Shown here: positions 63,498 to 64,000 of the stretch, one piece after another
Layout: each line of letters opens with the position of its first letter
How positions within the stretch are numbered: position 1 is the stretch's first letter
Assembly: GCF_010671605.1 (NCBI RefSeq)
Contig: NZ_JAABOO010000001.1
Location: 806,001-870,000 of the forward strand
Reading direction: 5' to 3'
DNA from: Leptobacterium flavescens
GTDB taxonomy: Bacteria; Bacteroidota; Bacteroidia; Flavobacteriales; Flavobacteriaceae
Length of the DNA stretch: 64,000 nucleotides
Notes under the pieces: generated by a model
Told to the model about the DNA's origin: nothing
The model's database searches: none
What the model saw: only the letters and a program-made list of their open reading frames with translations
Translations under genes and position numbers: made by a program

Positions 63498-64000
63498 TCA
63501 TTCAAAGCAATAATAACAGGGTTTTTTACCAAAAGTGTAGGTGATCGTAATTCCTGAGAACACATACCAGTCATCGGTGTTCAGACCTCCAAATCTAAAC
63601 TGAGTCGTAGCCGCATCTCTCGGATTACTTCCATCCAGGTTATCGGTAAAGGTGTATCTTGCTCCAACCTCTGCCCCTATTATTATACGTTGTCCAAGTT
63701 TCCCCTTAATTCCAAGGGTCATAGGAATTGCAAATGTATTACGATTTCCGTTACCAATCGCAACTCCGTTATCAAAAAACAGTTCACTGGAATTAAAATA
63801 AGACAATCCGCCATATAAATAGGGGGTGATCGGCTTACTGAAATTGTGAAGGTTAAATTCTAAAAAATTAAACTCAAGCCCCACAGACAGCTCTCTCACC
63901 GTATTCCTGAATTCAAATCCTCTCTGGTTTCTCGCTCTGATATCAGAATCTGCGTCATCGCCAACAATATCTGAAACCGTAAAACTAGCTCTCCAGGAAT
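63498..64000 (-). CDS. DUF6089-type outer-membrane beta-barrel protein, 5'-truncated by window edge
   Basis: The frame is open from the window end (64000), and its true start lies outside. A GTG at 63899 is internal, because the frame continues upstream with WRASFTVSDIVGDDADSD. The visible 167 codons encode alternating strands typical of a small outer-membrane barrel (VRELSVGLEFNFLEFNL, ITPYLYGGLSYF, GAEVGARYTF, WYVFSGITITYTFG) with an unusual CYYCFE end. Proteins of this type are regularly found upstream of uppS-bamA in Flavobacteriaceae. Its function is unknown. Confidence 0.88.
   Translation of the reverse strand, partial: SWRASFTVSDIVGDDADSDIRARNQRGFEFRNTVRELSVGLEFNFLEFNLHNFSKPITPYLYGGLSYFNSSELFFDNGVAIGNGNRNTFAIPMTLGIKGKLGQRIIIGAEVGARYTFTDNLDGSNPRDAATTQFRFGGLNTDDWYVFSGITITYTFGKKPCYYCFE

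Noticed and set aside
63897-63899. GTG at 63899 as the start of the last gene.
   Set aside because: The frame continues open upstream to the window edge with barrel-like sequence, so the GTG is internal and the gene is truncated by the window.

Overview
The window comes from a member of the Bacteroidota, most likely a marine-type Flavobacteriaceae. The evidence is the gene content: GLPGLI-family proteins, TonB-receptor-like barrels with carboxypeptidase-regulatory domains, DUF5686, DUF6089, paired OmpH genes beside bamA, and a membrane pyrophosphatase. Several promoters carry the Bacteroidota -7 element TAnnTTTG, and base composition is moderate. About 53 protein genes are densely packed. No rRNA, tRNA, insertion sequence, prophage or CRISPR array was seen.

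Layout. 1-4.5 kb: methionine/threonine genes on the minus strand (thrA cut by the window edge, metX, metK), with a SAM-I riboswitch before metX and a SAM-II-type riboswitch before metK. 4.6-12.1 kb: plus-strand metabolic genes (two exported amidohydrolases, malic enzyme, zinc alcohol dehydrogenase). 12.1-23.4 kb: an envelope locus with two GLPGLI/TonB-receptor-like pairs, an exported aspartyl protease and a small secreted protein, divergent from a histidine kinase and OmpR-type regulator. Three exact 10-bp direct repeats lie between the divergent units. 23.5-29.5 kb: deoxynucleoside kinase, two small exported proteins, a phosphate-selective-type porin and a PiT phosphate transporter. 29.8-36.5 kb: membrane and soluble pyrophosphatases, a DUF5686 protein and the pyruvate dehydrogenase E1 beta subunit. 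36.7-41.8 kb: etfBA, a bifunctional-nuclease-family protein, a CNT nucleoside transporter and thyA. 41.9-49.4 kb: an ergothioneine-type pair (egtB, egtD) with DUF427 and an unknown protein, a glycogen-binding-domain protein, an aminotransferase, folA, a fructosamine kinase and murI.

49.6-58.5 kb is the accessory highlight: a class I lanthipeptide cluster. In order it holds a LanC cyclase, a dehydratase split into separate glutamylation and elimination proteins, a stand-alone LytTR regulator and an 82-residue precursor with a GG leader and eight core cysteines. Convergent to these are a HlyD adaptor and an ABC exporter with an N-terminal C39 leader peptidase. Together these form a complete route of modification, leader removal and inner-membrane export. 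Split dehydratases are known from Bacteroidota lanthipeptides of the pinensin type, but this precursor core is not one I recognise.

58.7-64 kb is the conserved outer-membrane biogenesis operon (DUF6089 protein, uppS, bamA, two OmpH/Skp proteins) on the minus strand.
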